Source: Pyrinomonadaceae bacterium
GTDB taxonomy: Bacteria > Acidobacteriota > Blastocatellia > Pyrinomonadales > Pyrinomonadaceae
Direction of reading: 5' to 3'
NCBI GenBank assembly: GCA_036277115.1
Contig: DASUNM010000023.1
Coordinates: 992,001 to 1,056,000, forward strand
Length of the DNA stretch: 64,000 nt
Both the position numbers and the translations under genes were made by a program. The notes under the pieces were generated by a model, which ran no database searches, was not told the DNA's origin, and worked only from the letters and a program-made list of their open reading frames with translations. Positions 1 through 9,430 of this stretch are shown piece after piece; position 1 is the stretch's first letter; the number at the start of each line of letters is the position of its first letter.

Positions 1-393
1 GACCGGCTGGGAAAACTCTTCGAAGCCTTGCAGTTTCCATGTCGCGCCGCGGACATACGATCCGAGGAGCGTGTCGCTGCCGGCGCCGCCAATGCGAAGC
101 TGCCCATGAAGATCCAGGCCGAGTTCCCTGGCGCGGGCAATGTCGACTATGCCGACCTTGTCACCGGTATCAAAAACAAATGAGAGCGGCCGCGAATTAT
201 TTATCTTGACCGGAACTACGATGTGCCTGGTCACGAGCTTGAAAGGGATCGTGACGATCGGCTTGGGAGCCGAAGCCTCAGGCGCACGCCGCCCCCGCGA
301 CGAAAGAACTGCCTGCTCCGAAAACGGCGAGACGACCGCCGCGAGCGTTACCATCAATGCGAATAGAAGAGTGATAAGACGATTTCGCTTCAC
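1..393 (-). CDS. Retropepsin-like aspartyl protease family protein (3' end outside window)
   Basis: The reading frame runs leftward off the window edge, so only the first 131 residues are visible. It begins with a GTG at 393 preceded by a good ribosome-binding site (GGGAGA, about 6 bases away). The first 25 or so residues form a basic, then hydrophobic, signal peptide. After a linker comes an Ile/Val-rich beta-strand region and the motif FVFDTGD, which matches the hydrophobic-hydrophobic-D-T/S-G active-site loop of retroviral-type aspartyl proteases; the following residues (KVGIVDIARARELGL) are typical of periplasmic PDZ-associated members of that family. Substrate and any C-terminal PDZ domain cannot be judged. 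The Gly after DTG is replaced by Asp, a mild deviation. The gene is divergent from the GH25 gene. Confidence 0.72.
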   Translation of the reverse strand, partial: MKRNRLITLLFALMVTLAAVVSPFSEQAVLSSRGRRAPEASAPKPIVTIPFKLVTRHIVVPVKINNSRPLSFVFDTGDKVGIVDIARARELGLDLHGQLRIGGAGSDTLLGSYVRGATWKLQGFEEFSQPV

Positions 394-733
394 GTTTTTC
401 TCCCGAGACTGCGGTAAACGATGAATGAACGCTGCTCGCGCCTGGCGGGTTGCACAATTAACCTTATTTCCCGCCCTCCGGAATTTGTGCTTGCGGGACG
501 GGCTCGGAGACCGCGGTCTGGCCGCTTATCGGCGCTATCCTCGACCCCCTCGAAAGCCCAGTGATTCCCGCCAGAGAGAGACATGAGTCGGCAATTAATG
601 AGGCCGTTAGGTCGGCTTGCAAAAAAGTTGCATTACTAGCCATTTCGGAATAAGCTGGCCCTGCTCGCACTCAGAACTCCGGGACTCACACTGGGACGCT
701 CACGATGGGGACGCGGCATCAAAGGAGATAAGC
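394..733. other. Divergent intergenic region
   Basis: This 340-base gap separates two divergent genes and must hold both promoters. I see no convincing RNA gene, terminator or repeat. Short reading frames here have no recognisable content. An AAGGAG ribosome-binding site at 722-727 belongs to the gene on its right. Confidence 0.5.
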
Positions 734-1378
734 ATGCCAATCAATGTCGTTATCGACATCTCGCATCACAATGGGAATGTCGATCTGAAGAAAGCCAAAG
801 CAGCCGGTGTCCTGGGTGTCATCCACAAAGCGACTCAGGGAGTGGGGATGTTCGATAACCGGTATCAAACCAATCGTCAGCAAGCTCAGGCTGCCGGACT
901 GTTGTGGGGCGCCTATCACTTCGGCACGAAAGCCAACGGTGCAGCGCAGGCTGATTTCTTCCTGAGCAAGGCCGACGCCGACAACCAGACGCTGCTGATA
1001 CTGGACTACGAACCTAACGGCAATTCCACCATGACGCTCGATCAAGCGCGCGCATTTGTGGCGCGCGTGAAAGCAGTCAGCGGCAGATTTCCCGGCCTCT
1101 ACTCAGGCAACTTGATCAAAGAACAATTGGGCGGGCAGCCTGTGGATCCGATTTTGTCGCAGTGCTTTCTTTGGCTCGCTCAGTATGCCAACCAAACAAC
1201 CAACATTCCGGCCACCTGGCCCAGCTGGACGCTGTGGCAATACACCGACGGAGTAGCGGGGCCCGGTCCGCATTCAGTCGACGGCATTGGCCCATGTGAC
1301 CGCAATCAATTCAACGGCACGGTCGAGCAATTACAACAACTCTGGGGTGTTGCGGCTGACGCCGCCGGCAGCAACTAA
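734..1378 (+). CDS. GH25-family muramidase (lysozyme-like glycoside hydrolase)
   Basis: This 214-residue protein fills a single glycoside hydrolase family 25 domain, the fold of Chalaropsis-type and phage lysozymes that cleave the beta-1,4 bond between N-acetylmuramic acid and N-acetylglucosamine. The N-terminal strand carries DISHHNG with the conserved Asp8. The catalytic D-x-E pair is in LILDYEPNG (Asp91, Glu93). YHFG and WLAQYAN / LWQYTDG are the usual barrel strands. The ATG at 734 follows AAAGGAGATAAGC, which decides the start; the frame is open upstream but without support. No signal peptide or wall-binding domain is visible, so it may act in the cytoplasm, after lysis, or be exported by another route. 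It converges on queG with a 14-base gap. Confidence 0.88.
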   Translation: MPINVVIDISHHNGNVDLKKAKAAGVLGVIHKATQGVGMFDNRYQTNRQQAQAAGLLWGAYHFGTKANGAAQADFFLSKADADNQTLLILDYEPNGNSTMTLDQARAFVARVKAVSGRFPGLYSGNLIKEQLGGQPVDPILSQCFLWLAQYANQTTNIPATWPSWTLWQYTDGVAGPGPHSVDGIGPCDRNQFNGTVEQLQQLWGVAADAAGSN

Positions 1379-1392
1379 AACAGAGAAGTCTC

Positions 1393-2379
1393 TCACGACA
1401 CGGACGAGTTTTGCGTTGAGTTTTCAAGCAATGCTCGAGCATTTCTCTGCAAACCTGCGAGCTTAGCGCGTTTCATCGCGCTCCCTCGGAAACGAGCAGC
1501 GTACGACTCGGGCGTCAGTTCAAGAGTCTCAACCAGCGAGGCATTAACGTTTCTTTCGCGAGGTTCAAAGCGCGTTTCAAGCGTGACCGGCGTTGTGTGG
1601 TTCCAGGGGCACACGTCCTGACACACATCACAGCCGTAAAGCCAGCCGTCCAGGCGTTCAGCCACGTCGGCACGAATCGTGGCCGCGCGTGATTCGATCG
1701 TCGCGTGTGAGATGCACAGATTCGCATCCAGTACGTACGGCTCAACAATCGCGCCCGTGGGACACTCATCAAGACAGAGAGTGCAACTACCGCATTGATC
1801 CGCAATTTGATCCGCTTCGTACTCAAGCTCCAGGTTCAGCAACAACTCGCCGAGGAAAACCCATGAGCCGTAGGCGCGCGTGATCACGTTCGTGTGTTTC
1901 CCCATCCAGCCAAGCCCGGCGCGCGCCGCCCAGGCCTTGTCCATGACGGGCTGAATATCCACGCAAACCTTACCCTCCGCCTCCGGCCATTGCTGTTTTA
2001 TCCACTCAAGAAGTTCGCGGAGTTTCTCGCCGACTACTTCGTGATAGTCATCTCCCCAGGCGTAACGGGACACGTGACCGACGTTGTCATCGTCAACATG
2101 CTGATGAGGCGTGTAGTAATTCATCGCGACGGCGATGACTGAACGTGCTTCAGGAAAAATCTTTTGCAGGTCGGTTCGCTGCTCCGGATCGCGAGCCATG
2201 TAAGGCATTTCGCCGTGAAATCCACGGTGCAGCCACTCTTCGAGTTGTTGACGTTCGTCGAGCAGCACCTCGGCGCGAGCAATTCCCACGGCCTGAAACC
2301 CGAGTTCCAGCGCCTTTGCCTTAACCGCTTGGCTGCGCTGCTTCACCTCACCCGAGACGTGCTGAGGAGTAACTGGCAT
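1393..2379 (-). CDS. queG: Epoxyqueuosine reductase QueG
   Basis: This 328-residue protein reduces epoxyqueuosine to queuosine in the wobble position of GUN-decoding tRNAs, the last step of queuosine synthesis, using cobalamin and two 4Fe-4S clusters. Seen in the sequence: an N-terminal cobalamin-binding domain with the motif ARRGFHGEMPYM-like (here LHRGFHGEMPYMARDPEQR), the catalytic-region Asp in VCVDIQPVMDKAWAARAGLGWMGK-type sequence, and the ferredoxin motifs CGSCTLCLDECP and CDVCQDVCPWN. I chose the ATG at 2379 because the homologous part of the protein starts just after it; the frame stays open to 2448. There is no strong ribosome-binding site. No other queuosine gene is in the window. 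Confidence 0.93.
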   Translation of the reverse strand: MPVTPQHVSGEVKQRSQAVKAKALELGFQAVGIARAEVLLDERQQLEEWLHRGFHGEMPYMARDPEQRTDLQKIFPEARSVIAVAMNYYTPHQHVDDDNVGHVSRYAWGDDYHEVVGEKLRELLEWIKQQWPEAEGKVCVDIQPVMDKAWAARAGLGWMGKHTNVITRAYGSWVFLGELLLNLELEYEADQIADQCGSCTLCLDECPTGAIVEPYVLDANLCISHATIESRAATIRADVAERLDGWLYGCDVCQDVCPWNHTTPVTLETRFEPRERNVNASLVETLELTPESYAARFRGSAMKRAKLAGLQRNARALLENSTQNSSVS

Positions 2380-2445
2380 TGAGTTCGATAAGTATACCAA
2401 CTCGAAAGTAGCGACGAGCCTAAGAGTAACGCGGGCCGGCGGATG

Positions 2446-2481
2446 CAAAAAAGAAGGCGCGCCTCTTTCGAGACGCGCCTT
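2446..2481 (-). terminator. Rho-independent terminator of the first TonB-dependent receptor gene
   Basis: Read leftward, AAGGCGCGTCTC and GAGGCGCGCCTT form a 12-bp stem with one mismatch around a GAAA loop, followed by CTTTTTT. It lies 22 bases after the stop codon at 2504. The second receptor gene has a terminator with nearly the same stem (6010-6044). Confidence 0.85.
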
Positions 2482-2503
2482 AAGGGTAAAAGATTAGTTT
2501 CGG

Positions 2504-5500
2504 TTAGAACTCAAACCTGACAGCCAGCTGAACCTGCCGCTCGCGGAAGAGCGTGCTGTCAGCGCCGGTCGTTGACAGAAACGTCGGGCTGAAGGTCATC
2601 GTCGTACCGGACTGCGTGTACGCCGTGGTGTTCACGAGAGTAACCTGGGTGCGGTTGAAGAGATTAAAGGCCTCGCCCAGAATTTCCAGCTTCGTTCCTT
2701 CGGTAATCTTGAACCGCCGCGAAAGGCGGAGATCAACGTACCAAATGTTCGGCTGCTTGAAGGCGTTCCGCGGCAGACCGGCAAAACGGTTGGAACCACC
2801 TGAACCGTTCACGCCACCCCCAGGCGTCGTATTCGAAGCAAATCCGAATGCTGTCGGACTGACGCCGCCACTGACAAACGGAGTCACGCGGGCACCCGAA
2901 AACGCATTGAGAATCGGAGCAATCGTCCAGCCGTTGAAAATGTGGCCGGCCGGTTTGTCTCGTAAGCTGGCGAAGTCCGTGTTGTAGACCAGGCTCGCCA
3001 CAAACTTCTGTCGCCGGTCAAAATTCGACAGAGCATCTTCCGCCGCCGGATCGAATGCATTGAACGGAACATTGTTCGCGACGAAAGTCTGCGATCCCTG
3101 GCCGTTGTCCATCGCCCGCGACAAGGTGTAGTTCACCTGGAACTGCAAGCCGTCCGTCAGACGACGATTGGCCTGCAGCACCAACGCGTGATACTTCGAA
3201 ATGATATTGCTGCGGATCTCCGTTAGCTGCTGATAGGTGGTGTTTGGCCGGGCACCGACAAAGATTGGAGTTACGACCTGCTGACCATTTAATGGTCCAC
3301 CCACGATGTTCAGCGCCACATTCCGCGCCGGTGGCGGCAAATTCGTGTCGACAAAGGTCGGCAGTGAATTTCCGAAGCTGAATAGATACGAAGCCGAGAC
3401 GACCATGTTGCGAGCAATCTCACGTTCGACGATTAGATCGCCCTGGTGAATTTGCGGCAGTTGAAAGTCGTCGTCGAAGTACTGGACCGCCGGACGCACA
3501 ACGACATTGGTGGTGGTTGCCCCAATCGGCACCAACAGGTTTGGATAAATCGGCAAGCAGTTTTGCGCCGTGACCGGGTTACCACCACAGGTTGACGTGC
3601 TCGGTGGCAGATTATTCGAGGCAATCGTCAACTGCTGCTGCGAGACACTCGGACCAAGACCCGTGTTGGTAAGCGCACTGTAAACAGTCGAATTGATCAC
3701 GCGACCGTAGTACAGGCCCCAGCCGCCACGAAGGGACGTCTTACCGTCGCCGGTCATGTCGAATGCGAATCCGACGCGCGGACCGAAGTTGTTCTTGTCA
3801 TTCACCTTGTTGGCCGTTTGCGGTAACGCCGGATTTGGCGCAACGGCGTCAGGATTCTTCTGGTACTCGTAACGCAAACCGAGGTTTAGCGTCAGGCGCG
3901 GGTGAATCCGCCAGTCATCCTGAATGAAAAAGTTGAAATCCGTGGTCTTTATCGTTAGACCGAGCGGCCCGATACCCTGGTTAAAGGCGCCAGCGTAGCA
4001 CTGGCCCGCGCGGATTCGTGCGGCCACGGCCGTCGTCGTAGCCAAACGCGGGCAGACACCATTGAAAGGGATGACGTCGGTTGGAAGAGCGCGGATGGCT
4101 CCGTTGGTCGTAAAGTTGATGTAGTCAAAAATAAAATCATCGATTGCATTCGCGCCGGTGTAGTTGAACTCGCCGCCGATGAAGCGAAGGTTGTTGATGA
4201 TGTCCTTGACGAAGTTGATGTCTCCGCCGAACTTCAACGCGTGTTTACCTTGCGTCCACGTCATCGTGTTGGCGAATTGCCAGCGTCGTTCATCCGGAAA
4301 CGCCGGACGGTCGAGGAACTCCGGTATACCGAAGCTCAGGCCATTCGTGATGAACGTTTGGGGAGAGCGGCCATCGATCGAGTTCGTCGGCTCGCCCGCT
4401 TGTGGCGCACGGCTAAACTGCGTTTCGTTATCACGTCCCCATTGGAATCGGAACTCATTCAACAAACTTGACGAAAGCGTTGAGCTGAGCCGGGCGGTCA
4501 ACCAGTCGATGTCAACCAAATCATCACCGAAGTTGTCACGCGCGCGCGTGTTCGTGGCCTGTGTCTGAACTCCGTTGGGCGAATTCCAGCGCAAACGGTT
4601 ATAAGTCACGGTTAAGGTATTACTGTCGTTAAGGTTCCAGTCCAGCTTCGGCAGGATCAGCCTTTGATCGCCGCGACGCTCCACCTCGCCCGTAAGGCTG
4701 TTCAGGAAGGCGAGACCGGCGTCGATTTGTGGGTTCGTCAGTCCGCGCGATGTCAGAAGGGTCCGGTTGGCCGTGTTCAAGAAGTTAGGATTGTTGAACC
4801 TGGCGAGACCTGGAAAATCGCGGCGCTGCTCGTCGTATGAGAAGAAAAAGAAAGCCTTGTCCCTCACGATTGGGCCACCGATGGTGCCACCGAACTGATG
4901 ACGCACGTCGTGCGGCTTGATCCCGACCGGCGTGAAGACGCCGTTTACCAGCACATTGTTGGTCGCCAAAGGATTGCGGGCGCCCCACTTGTTGTTGCGC
5001 TGATAGTAGAAGAGATTGCCGTGGAATTCGTTGGTGCCGCTCTTGGTGACAGCGTTGACCACGCCGCCGGCCGAGCGTCCATACTCGGCTGAGTAGCTGG
5101 AGGTGTTCACCTGAAATTCGCGAATCGCCGCCTGGCTGACTGAGTAGCTTATACGCGTGCGGCCGCGCTCTTCAGCGAAGAACGCCTGGTTGTTGTCGCC
5201 GCCGTCGATGGTGCTGTTGTTCAGCAGTCCGGAAATGCCGCGAAAACTAATCAAGCCAAAGTTACCATCCGGAACCGCGCCTGGGGTCAGCAACGCAAAG
5301 TTAGACCAGCGGCGGCCGTTGATGGGCAGTTCGTTAATCGAAGTCTGGTTGATGTTGCTTGAGAAGTCCTGCTGCTCGGTATTGATTACCGGTGCGCCGC
5401 CCGTGACTTCGACGATGTTCTCACCGCCGGCGATCGCCATGACCGCGTCAACTGAGCTAACCACGCCGACTTCCACGACGATGTTCTGTTGGGTGAACTT

Positions 5501-5770
5501 CCCGAACCCGGAACCTTCAGCCGTCACAGTGTACGTTCCCGGTTGCAGGTTGTTGATGCGGGCGCGCCCTTCGTCGTCGGTCGTCGCCGTGTCTTCCTTA
5601 TTGGTTTCGGAATTGCGCGCGACCACCGTGGCACCCGGGACGACGGCGCCCTTCGGGTCAGTAACGGTAACGCCGATCGCGCCTGTAGTCGTCGACTGCG
5701 CCATGACGCTGAACGCGGAGAGCGCCAGCACCAGGAGCGCAGCAAAACTAAAACTGAAGATTTTACGCAT
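2504..5770 (-). CDS. Oar-like TonB-dependent receptor with carboxypeptidase-regulatory-like domain (copy 1)
   Basis: This 1088-residue outer-membrane protein begins with a clear signal peptide (MRKIFSFSF, hydrophobic core, cut near VMAQS). Residues about 27-110 form a carboxypeptidase-regulatory-like (CarboxypepD_reg) beta-sandwich, here with VTDPKGAVVPGATV. It is followed by a plug domain (about 120-240, containing INTEQQDFSSN and LPINGRRW) and a long 22-strand-type barrel ending in LAVRFEF with a terminal Phe. This is the Oar/OmpA-related TonB receptor class that is abundant in Acidobacteria. The ligand is unknown; oligosaccharide or siderophore import are the usual suggestions. The ATG at 5770 follows AGGAG. 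A paralogue is immediately upstream with its own leader and terminator, so the two are separate transcription units from a tandem duplication. Confidence 0.9.
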   Translation of the reverse strand: MRKIFSFSFAALLVLALSAFSVMAQSTTTGAIGVTVTDPKGAVVPGATVVARNSETNKEDTATTDDEGRARINNLQPGTYTVTAEGSGFGKFTQQNIVVEVGVVSSVDAVMAIAGGENIVEVTGGAPVINTEQQDFSSNINQTSINELPINGRRWSNFALLTPGAVPDGNFGLISFRGISGLLNNSTIDGGDNNQAFFAEERGRTRISYSVSQAAIREFQVNTSSYSAEYGRSAGGVVNAVTKSGTNEFHGNLFYYQRNNKWGARNPLATNNVLVNGVFTPVGIKPHDVRHQFGGTIGGPIVRDKAFFFFSYDEQRRDFPGLARFNNPNFLNTANRTLLTSRGLTNPQIDAGLAFLNSLTGEVERRGDQRLILPKLDWNLNDSNTLTVTYNRLRWNSPNGVQTQATNTRARDNFGDDLVDIDWLTARLSSTLSSSLLNEFRFQWGRDNETQFSRAPQAGEPTNSIDGRSPQTFITNGLSFGIPEFLDRPAFPDERRWQFANTMTWTQGKHALKFGGDINFVKDIINNLRFIGGEFNYTGANAIDDFIFDYINFTTNGAIRALPTDVIPFNGVCPRLATTTAVAARIRAGQCYAGAFNQGIGPLGLTIKTTDFNFFIQDDWRIHPRLTLNLGLRYEYQKNPDAVAPNPALPQTANKVNDKNNFGPRVGFAFDMTGDGKTSLRGGWGLYYGRVINSTVYSALTNTGLGPSVSQQQLTIASNNLPPSTSTCGGNPVTAQNCLPIYPNLLVPIGATTTNVVVRPAVQYFDDDFQLPQIHQGDLIVEREIARNMVVSASYLFSFGNSLPTFVDTNLPPPARNVALNIVGGPLNGQQVVTPIFVGARPNTTYQQLTEIRSNIISKYHALVLQANRRLTDGLQFQVNYTLSRAMDNGQGSQTFVANNVPFNAFDPAAEDALSNFDRRQKFVASLVYNTDFASLRDKPAGHIFNGWTIAPILNAFSGARVTPFVSGGVSPTAFGFASNTTPGGGVNGSGGSNRFAGLPRNAFKQPNIWYVDLRLSRRFKITEGTKLEILGEAFNLFNRTQVTLVNTTAYTQSGTTMTFSPTFLSTTGADSTLFRERQVQLAVRFEF

Positions 5771-5940
5771 ATCAGGAGAACTCCTTAGAGAATTAGAAAT
5801 CGTTGTGGCCACTTTGCGCCAAAGGCGCAAGCAAATCTGAGACTTTCGAGAACTGTGAACTGCTTGTTGCGAAGGAACGTCTCTGAACAAAGCAGAAGGC
5901 GGTTTTTATCACGATGATTGGCAATTGTGCAAGCATTTTA
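5771..5940 (-). promoter_or_regulatory. Leader shared with the second TonB-dependent receptor gene
   Basis: About 160 bases upstream of the ATG align clearly with the region before the paralogous gene (9265-9430). Shared blocks include TGAGACTTTCGAGAACTGTGA, GTTGCGAAGGAAC, GCAGAAGGCGGTTT and TTGGCAATT (plus-strand text), and the ribosome-binding site with ATATCAGGA. The conservation of non-coding sequence suggests a common promoter and untranslated leader kept since the duplication. Confidence 0.7.
5903..5932 (-). promoter_or_regulatory. Candidate promoter of receptor gene copy 1
   Basis: Read leftward, TTGCAC is followed after 18 bases by TAAAAA. The same place upstream of the paralogue has TTGCGT, 19 bases and TAGAAA. 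The match to the sigma-70 consensus is only moderate and the call rests on the shared position. Confidence 0.35.
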
Positions 5941-6009
5941 AGGGTTTTTGTGGCCGACTACATCACGTGTTGAATGCGGTCAGGCGTGACATTGTTCTTC
6001 GCGACCCGA

Positions 6010-6044
6010 AAGCAAAAGCGCGCCTCGTTCAGAGACGCGCTTTT
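6010..6044 (-). terminator. Rho-independent terminator of the second TonB-dependent receptor gene
   Basis: Read leftward, AAAAGCGCGTCTC and GAGGCGCGCTTTT form a 13-bp stem with one mismatch around a 5-base loop, followed by GCTTTC. It starts 20 bases after the stop codon at 6064 and resembles the terminator at 2446-2481, as expected for duplicated units. Confidence 0.75.
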
Positions 6045-6063
6045 AACAACCAGGTTTCCACCC

Positions 6064-9000
6064 TTAGAACTCGAAGCGCACGGCAAGTTGAATCTGCCGC
6101 TCACGGAAAAAGAATCCGTTCGAAAGATCGCTCGGGGTTCCGAAGGTCGGATCGAAGGTCGCGCTGCACGAACCGTTAACGGTATTGCCTGTGCAAGAGA
6201 CGTTGTAGATGCGGTTATTAACGCCGGTTACCTGGGTCCGATTGAAAATATTGAACCCTTCCGCGAGCACCTCGATCTTAGCGTTTTCCTTTATCGTAAA
6301 CCGTCGCGATATGCGGAGGTCTACGTAATTGATTCTTGGCGCTTTGAAGTAATTGTTGGGCAAGAAGGCAAAGCGCAGCGAACCATTCGATCCGTTAACG
6401 CCGCCCGCCGGGCTAGCGCCGAAAACAGAGGAAGTGCTAAAGCTGTTCGTGACGCCGGTGTATCGGAAGCCGGAAAACATGTTTACGATTGGCGCAATGG
6501 TCCAGCCGTTGAAAATGTGCCCTGCCGCGGTGTCCCTAAAGCGCTTGAAGTCAGTGTTGTAAACAATGCTTGCGGAGAATTTATGCCGCCGATCATACGG
6601 AGACAAAGCATCCTCGCCGCCCGCATCAAAAGGATTGAACAGAGCCGAAAAGCCCGGTGTAAAGGTCGCCGAACTCTGTGAGCCCCCGTCATCTTGCGCT
6701 CTCGACAACGTATAGCTGCTTTGGAATTGAAAGCCGTCCGTCAAACGCCGGTTAGCTTGCAGCACTAACGCGTTGTACTTGGTCGATACGCTATCGCGAA
6801 TTTCAAGGATATTGCCAAAGCTTGTGTTCGGCCTCGTTCCCGTGAAATACGGGAAGGTCCACTGGTTGCCACCGAATGGCCCGCCAACAATATTGATCGT
6901 TGCGCTGCGACTTGGTGGCGGCAGGTTCGTATCAACAAAGGTTACGAGATGCTTCCCGAAGCTGAAGAGGTAGGACGCAGAAACCACCGTGTTGCGTCCG
7001 ATCTCACGTTCGACAACAACATCACCCTGATGAATCATCGGGTTTTGAAACCCCTCACGGAAATAGTTCACCGCGGCGGTACCCGCCGGGGCGGTCGTCA
7101 GGATATTTGGAAAGATAGGCGCTGCAGAGTTGCCCGCCGGAGTGACGGGGTTTGTTGCCGGATTGACCGATGACACCGCCTGGCCCGTGCTCAGGCCGGT
7201 GTTAATCAGCGAGTTGATGATGACGGTGCCGTTTGTTCGGCCGAAGTAAATTCCATAGCCGCCGCGCAAACTCGTCTTGCCATCACCGGTGGCGTCCCAT
7301 GCGAACCCGAGGCGCGGACCGAAGTTGTTCTTATCACTCGGTCGGTTGGCAGTTTGCGGCAGAGCCGGATTAACCAGAAACGGCGTCGGGAATTTTTCAT
7401 ATTCCCAGCGCAGTCCGAGGTTCAGAGTCAGCCGCGGCATTGCGCGCCAGTCGTCCTGAACAAAGAAAGCATAGTCGATGGTCTTTTCTTCAAAACGCGG
7501 CTGACCAAAACCCTGCGCGTAGTTGCTCGTGTAGCACCTGCCGGCAAGCCGGGTATTCCCAATTGGTGATGCCGCTGTCGCGCATATAACCCCAGCCGTT
7601 CGCAACGCTCCGTTGCTCGTGAAATTAACGTAGTCAACGATGAAGTCGTTGATGTTGGAATAAGTGTAAGAGCCGCTGCCGGTGAACAAATTATCGTCAA
7701 TGTCTTTGACGTGATTGATGTCCATGCCGAGTTTGAGGGTGTGATTTCCACTGGAGTAGGTCAGCGTGTCGGCGAATTGAAAGCGGGTCTCGTCCGGCAG
7801 CGCCGCGCGATCCAATGATGTTGCTTTGCCAAAGGTGATGCCATTCGTCAGGGCAACCTGTGGCGAAAAACCGTTGGCGGTCGTCGGCTGGCCTGGCAAA
7901 GGCGGCTGGGCAAACTGGGCATTAAGTTCATGGGCCCACTGAAACCGGAACTGATTGATCAGCTTGCTTGAGAAAGTGGAATTGAGTCGCAGATTAAGCG
8001 AATCTATGTCAACAAAATCATCTCCGAAACCGGCCCGGTCACGCGTGACCGTCGCGCCCGTCTGAACTCCCGCTGGGGAGTCCCAACGCAGCCGATTATA
8101 AGTCGCGGTGAAGTGGTGGTTCTCCGTGAGATGCCAATCAAGCTTCGGGAGAATGAGTCTCTGATCGCCACGACGCGGCGTCTCGCCGGTCAGGCTGTTG
8201 ATAAACGCCAAACTGGAATCAATCTGGGCCGTGGTCAAGCCTCTCGCCGTGAGCGTGGTGCGGTTGACGGTGTTGAGGTAATTGGCCGTACTAAACACGG
8301 CAACTCCCGGGAAGTTTCGTCGTTGTTCGTCGTAGCTGAAGAAGAAAAACGCTTTGTCCTTTACTATCGGCCCGCCGATAGTTCCGCCGAATTGATGACG
8401 CACATCCTCAGGCTTTAAGGCAACGCGGGTTGACACGCCATTTACAAGCTGGTTGATAAAACTATTTGGATTACGCGCGCCCCATTTGTTATTACGGGTG
8501 TACCAAAAGCCAGAGCCGTGAAACTCGTTGCTGCCGGACTTGGTTACGGCGTTGATCACGCCGCCCGCGGAACGTCCGTACTCAGCCGAAAAATTCGAAG
8601 TGTTTACCTGGAATTCGCGAATGGCCCCTTGGCTTATTGAGTACGCGCTGCGGGTACGACCGCGCTCCTCCGAAAAGAACGCCTGGTTATTGTCGCCGCC
8701 GTCAACCGTGCTGTTATTGAGTAGTCCGGAGATGCCGCGGAAACTGATCAGACCAAAATTGCCGTCCGGTGTTGCTCCAGGTGTCAGGATGGCGAAGTTA
8801 GACCACCGGCGGCCGTTAATCGGGAGTTCGTTAATCGACGTTTGGTTGATGTTGCTTGAGAAGTCCTGCTGCTCAGTGTTGATAACTGGCGCTTCACCGG
8901 TGATTTGGACAACTTCAGTTGCACCTTGGAGTGACAGATCGATTTCCAGCGATGTCGCGCGCCCGACCTCGACAACGGCCGTACCGCTAAAGGCTGCGAA

Positions 9001-9264
9001 GTTCGCCACGTTGACGGTTACCGCGTAGATTCCTGGATCGAGGTTAACGGTCTTGAAGGCGCCATCATCATTTGTGGTCACCGTCGACTCTTTGTTTGTC
9101 TCGGTGTTTTTGACGGTAACGGTAGCGTTAGGAACAACCCCGCCTTGCGGATCTTTAACCGTGCCGCTAATCGCACCTTGCGTTGTGGATTGCGCGATTG
9201 CGTTAGACGCAAAGATCGCAAGAACTAACGTTAGAGCAAAACTAAAATTGAAGATTTTACGCAT
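6064..9264 (-). CDS. Oar-like TonB-dependent receptor with carboxypeptidase-regulatory-like domain (copy 2)
   Basis: This 1066-residue paralogue of the neighbouring receptor has the same order: signal peptide (MRKIFNFSF, cut near NAIAQS), CarboxypepD_reg domain (about 27-110, VKDPQGGVVPNATV), plug, and barrel ending LAVRFEF. Long stretches are identical to copy 1, for example the plug segment from INTEQQDFSSN through LPINGRRW and the FRERQ block near the end, while outer-loop regions differ in length and sequence. That pattern suggests two receptors with different ligands on a shared scaffold. The start at 9264 follows AGGAGTGG. No TonB, ExbB or ExbD genes are in the window. Confidence 0.9.
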   Translation of the reverse strand: MRKIFNFSFALTLVLAIFASNAIAQSTTQGAISGTVKDPQGGVVPNATVTVKNTETNKESTVTTNDDGAFKTVNLDPGIYAVTVNVANFAAFSGTAVVEVGRATSLEIDLSLQGATEVVQITGEAPVINTEQQDFSSNINQTSINELPINGRRWSNFAILTPGATPDGNFGLISFRGISGLLNNSTVDGGDNNQAFFSEERGRTRSAYSISQGAIREFQVNTSNFSAEYGRSAGGVINAVTKSGSNEFHGSGFWYTRNNKWGARNPNSFINQLVNGVSTRVALKPEDVRHQFGGTIGGPIVKDKAFFFFSYDEQRRNFPGVAVFSTANYLNTVNRTTLTARGLTTAQIDSSLAFINSLTGETPRRGDQRLILPKLDWHLTENHHFTATYNRLRWDSPAGVQTGATVTRDRAGFGDDFVDIDSLNLRLNSTFSSKLINQFRFQWAHELNAQFAQPPLPGQPTTANGFSPQVALTNGITFGKATSLDRAALPDETRFQFADTLTYSSGNHTLKLGMDINHVKDIDDNLFTGSGSYTYSNINDFIVDYVNFTSNGALRTAGVICATAASPIGNTRLAGRCYTSNYAQGFGQPRFEEKTIDYAFFVQDDWRAMPRLTLNLGLRWEYEKFPTPFLVNPALPQTANRPSDKNNFGPRLGFAWDATGDGKTSLRGGYGIYFGRTNGTVIINSLINTGLSTGQAVSSVNPATNPVTPAGNSAAPIFPNILTTAPAGTAAVNYFREGFQNPMIHQGDVVVEREIGRNTVVSASYLFSFGKHLVTFVDTNLPPPSRSATINIVGGPFGGNQWTFPYFTGTRPNTSFGNILEIRDSVSTKYNALVLQANRRLTDGFQFQSSYTLSRAQDDGGSQSSATFTPGFSALFNPFDAGGEDALSPYDRRHKFSASIVYNTDFKRFRDTAAGHIFNGWTIAPIVNMFSGFRYTGVTNSFSTSSVFGASPAGGVNGSNGSLRFAFLPNNYFKAPRINYVDLRISRRFTIKENAKIEVLAEGFNIFNRTQVTGVNNRIYNVSCTGNTVNGSCSATFDPTFGTPSDLSNGFFFRERQIQLAVRFEF

Positions 9265-9430
9265 ATCAGGACCACTCCTTAGGGAATAAGAAAACGTTGC
9301 GGGTCACTCTGCGCCAAAGACGCAATCCAAACTGAGACTTTCGAGAACTGTGATCTCCCGGTTGCGAAGGAACTTCTCTGAGCAATGCAGAAGGCGGTTT
9401 CTAGCACGACTGGTTGGCAATTACGCAAGA
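9265..9430 (-). promoter_or_regulatory. Leader shared with the first TonB-dependent receptor gene
   Basis: This region aligns with 5771-5940 over about 160 bases, including the ribosome-binding site, the 21-base TGAGACTTTCGAGAACTGTGA block less one end, and the candidate promoter. The further 190 bases to the thiolase stop codon (9431-9620) hold nothing I recognise. Confidence 0.7.
9398..9428 (-). promoter_or_regulatory. Candidate promoter of receptor gene copy 2
   Basis: Read leftward, TTGCGT and TAGAAA are separated by 19 bases at the position matching the candidate promoter of copy 1. The spacer is longer than ideal, so this is tentative. Confidence 0.3.

Noticed and set aside
5157..5840. 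Rightward 227-codon open frame over the first receptor gene
   Set aside because: It is the mirror of the plug and N-terminal region, has no ribosome-binding site, and a similar antisense frame exists over the paralogue.
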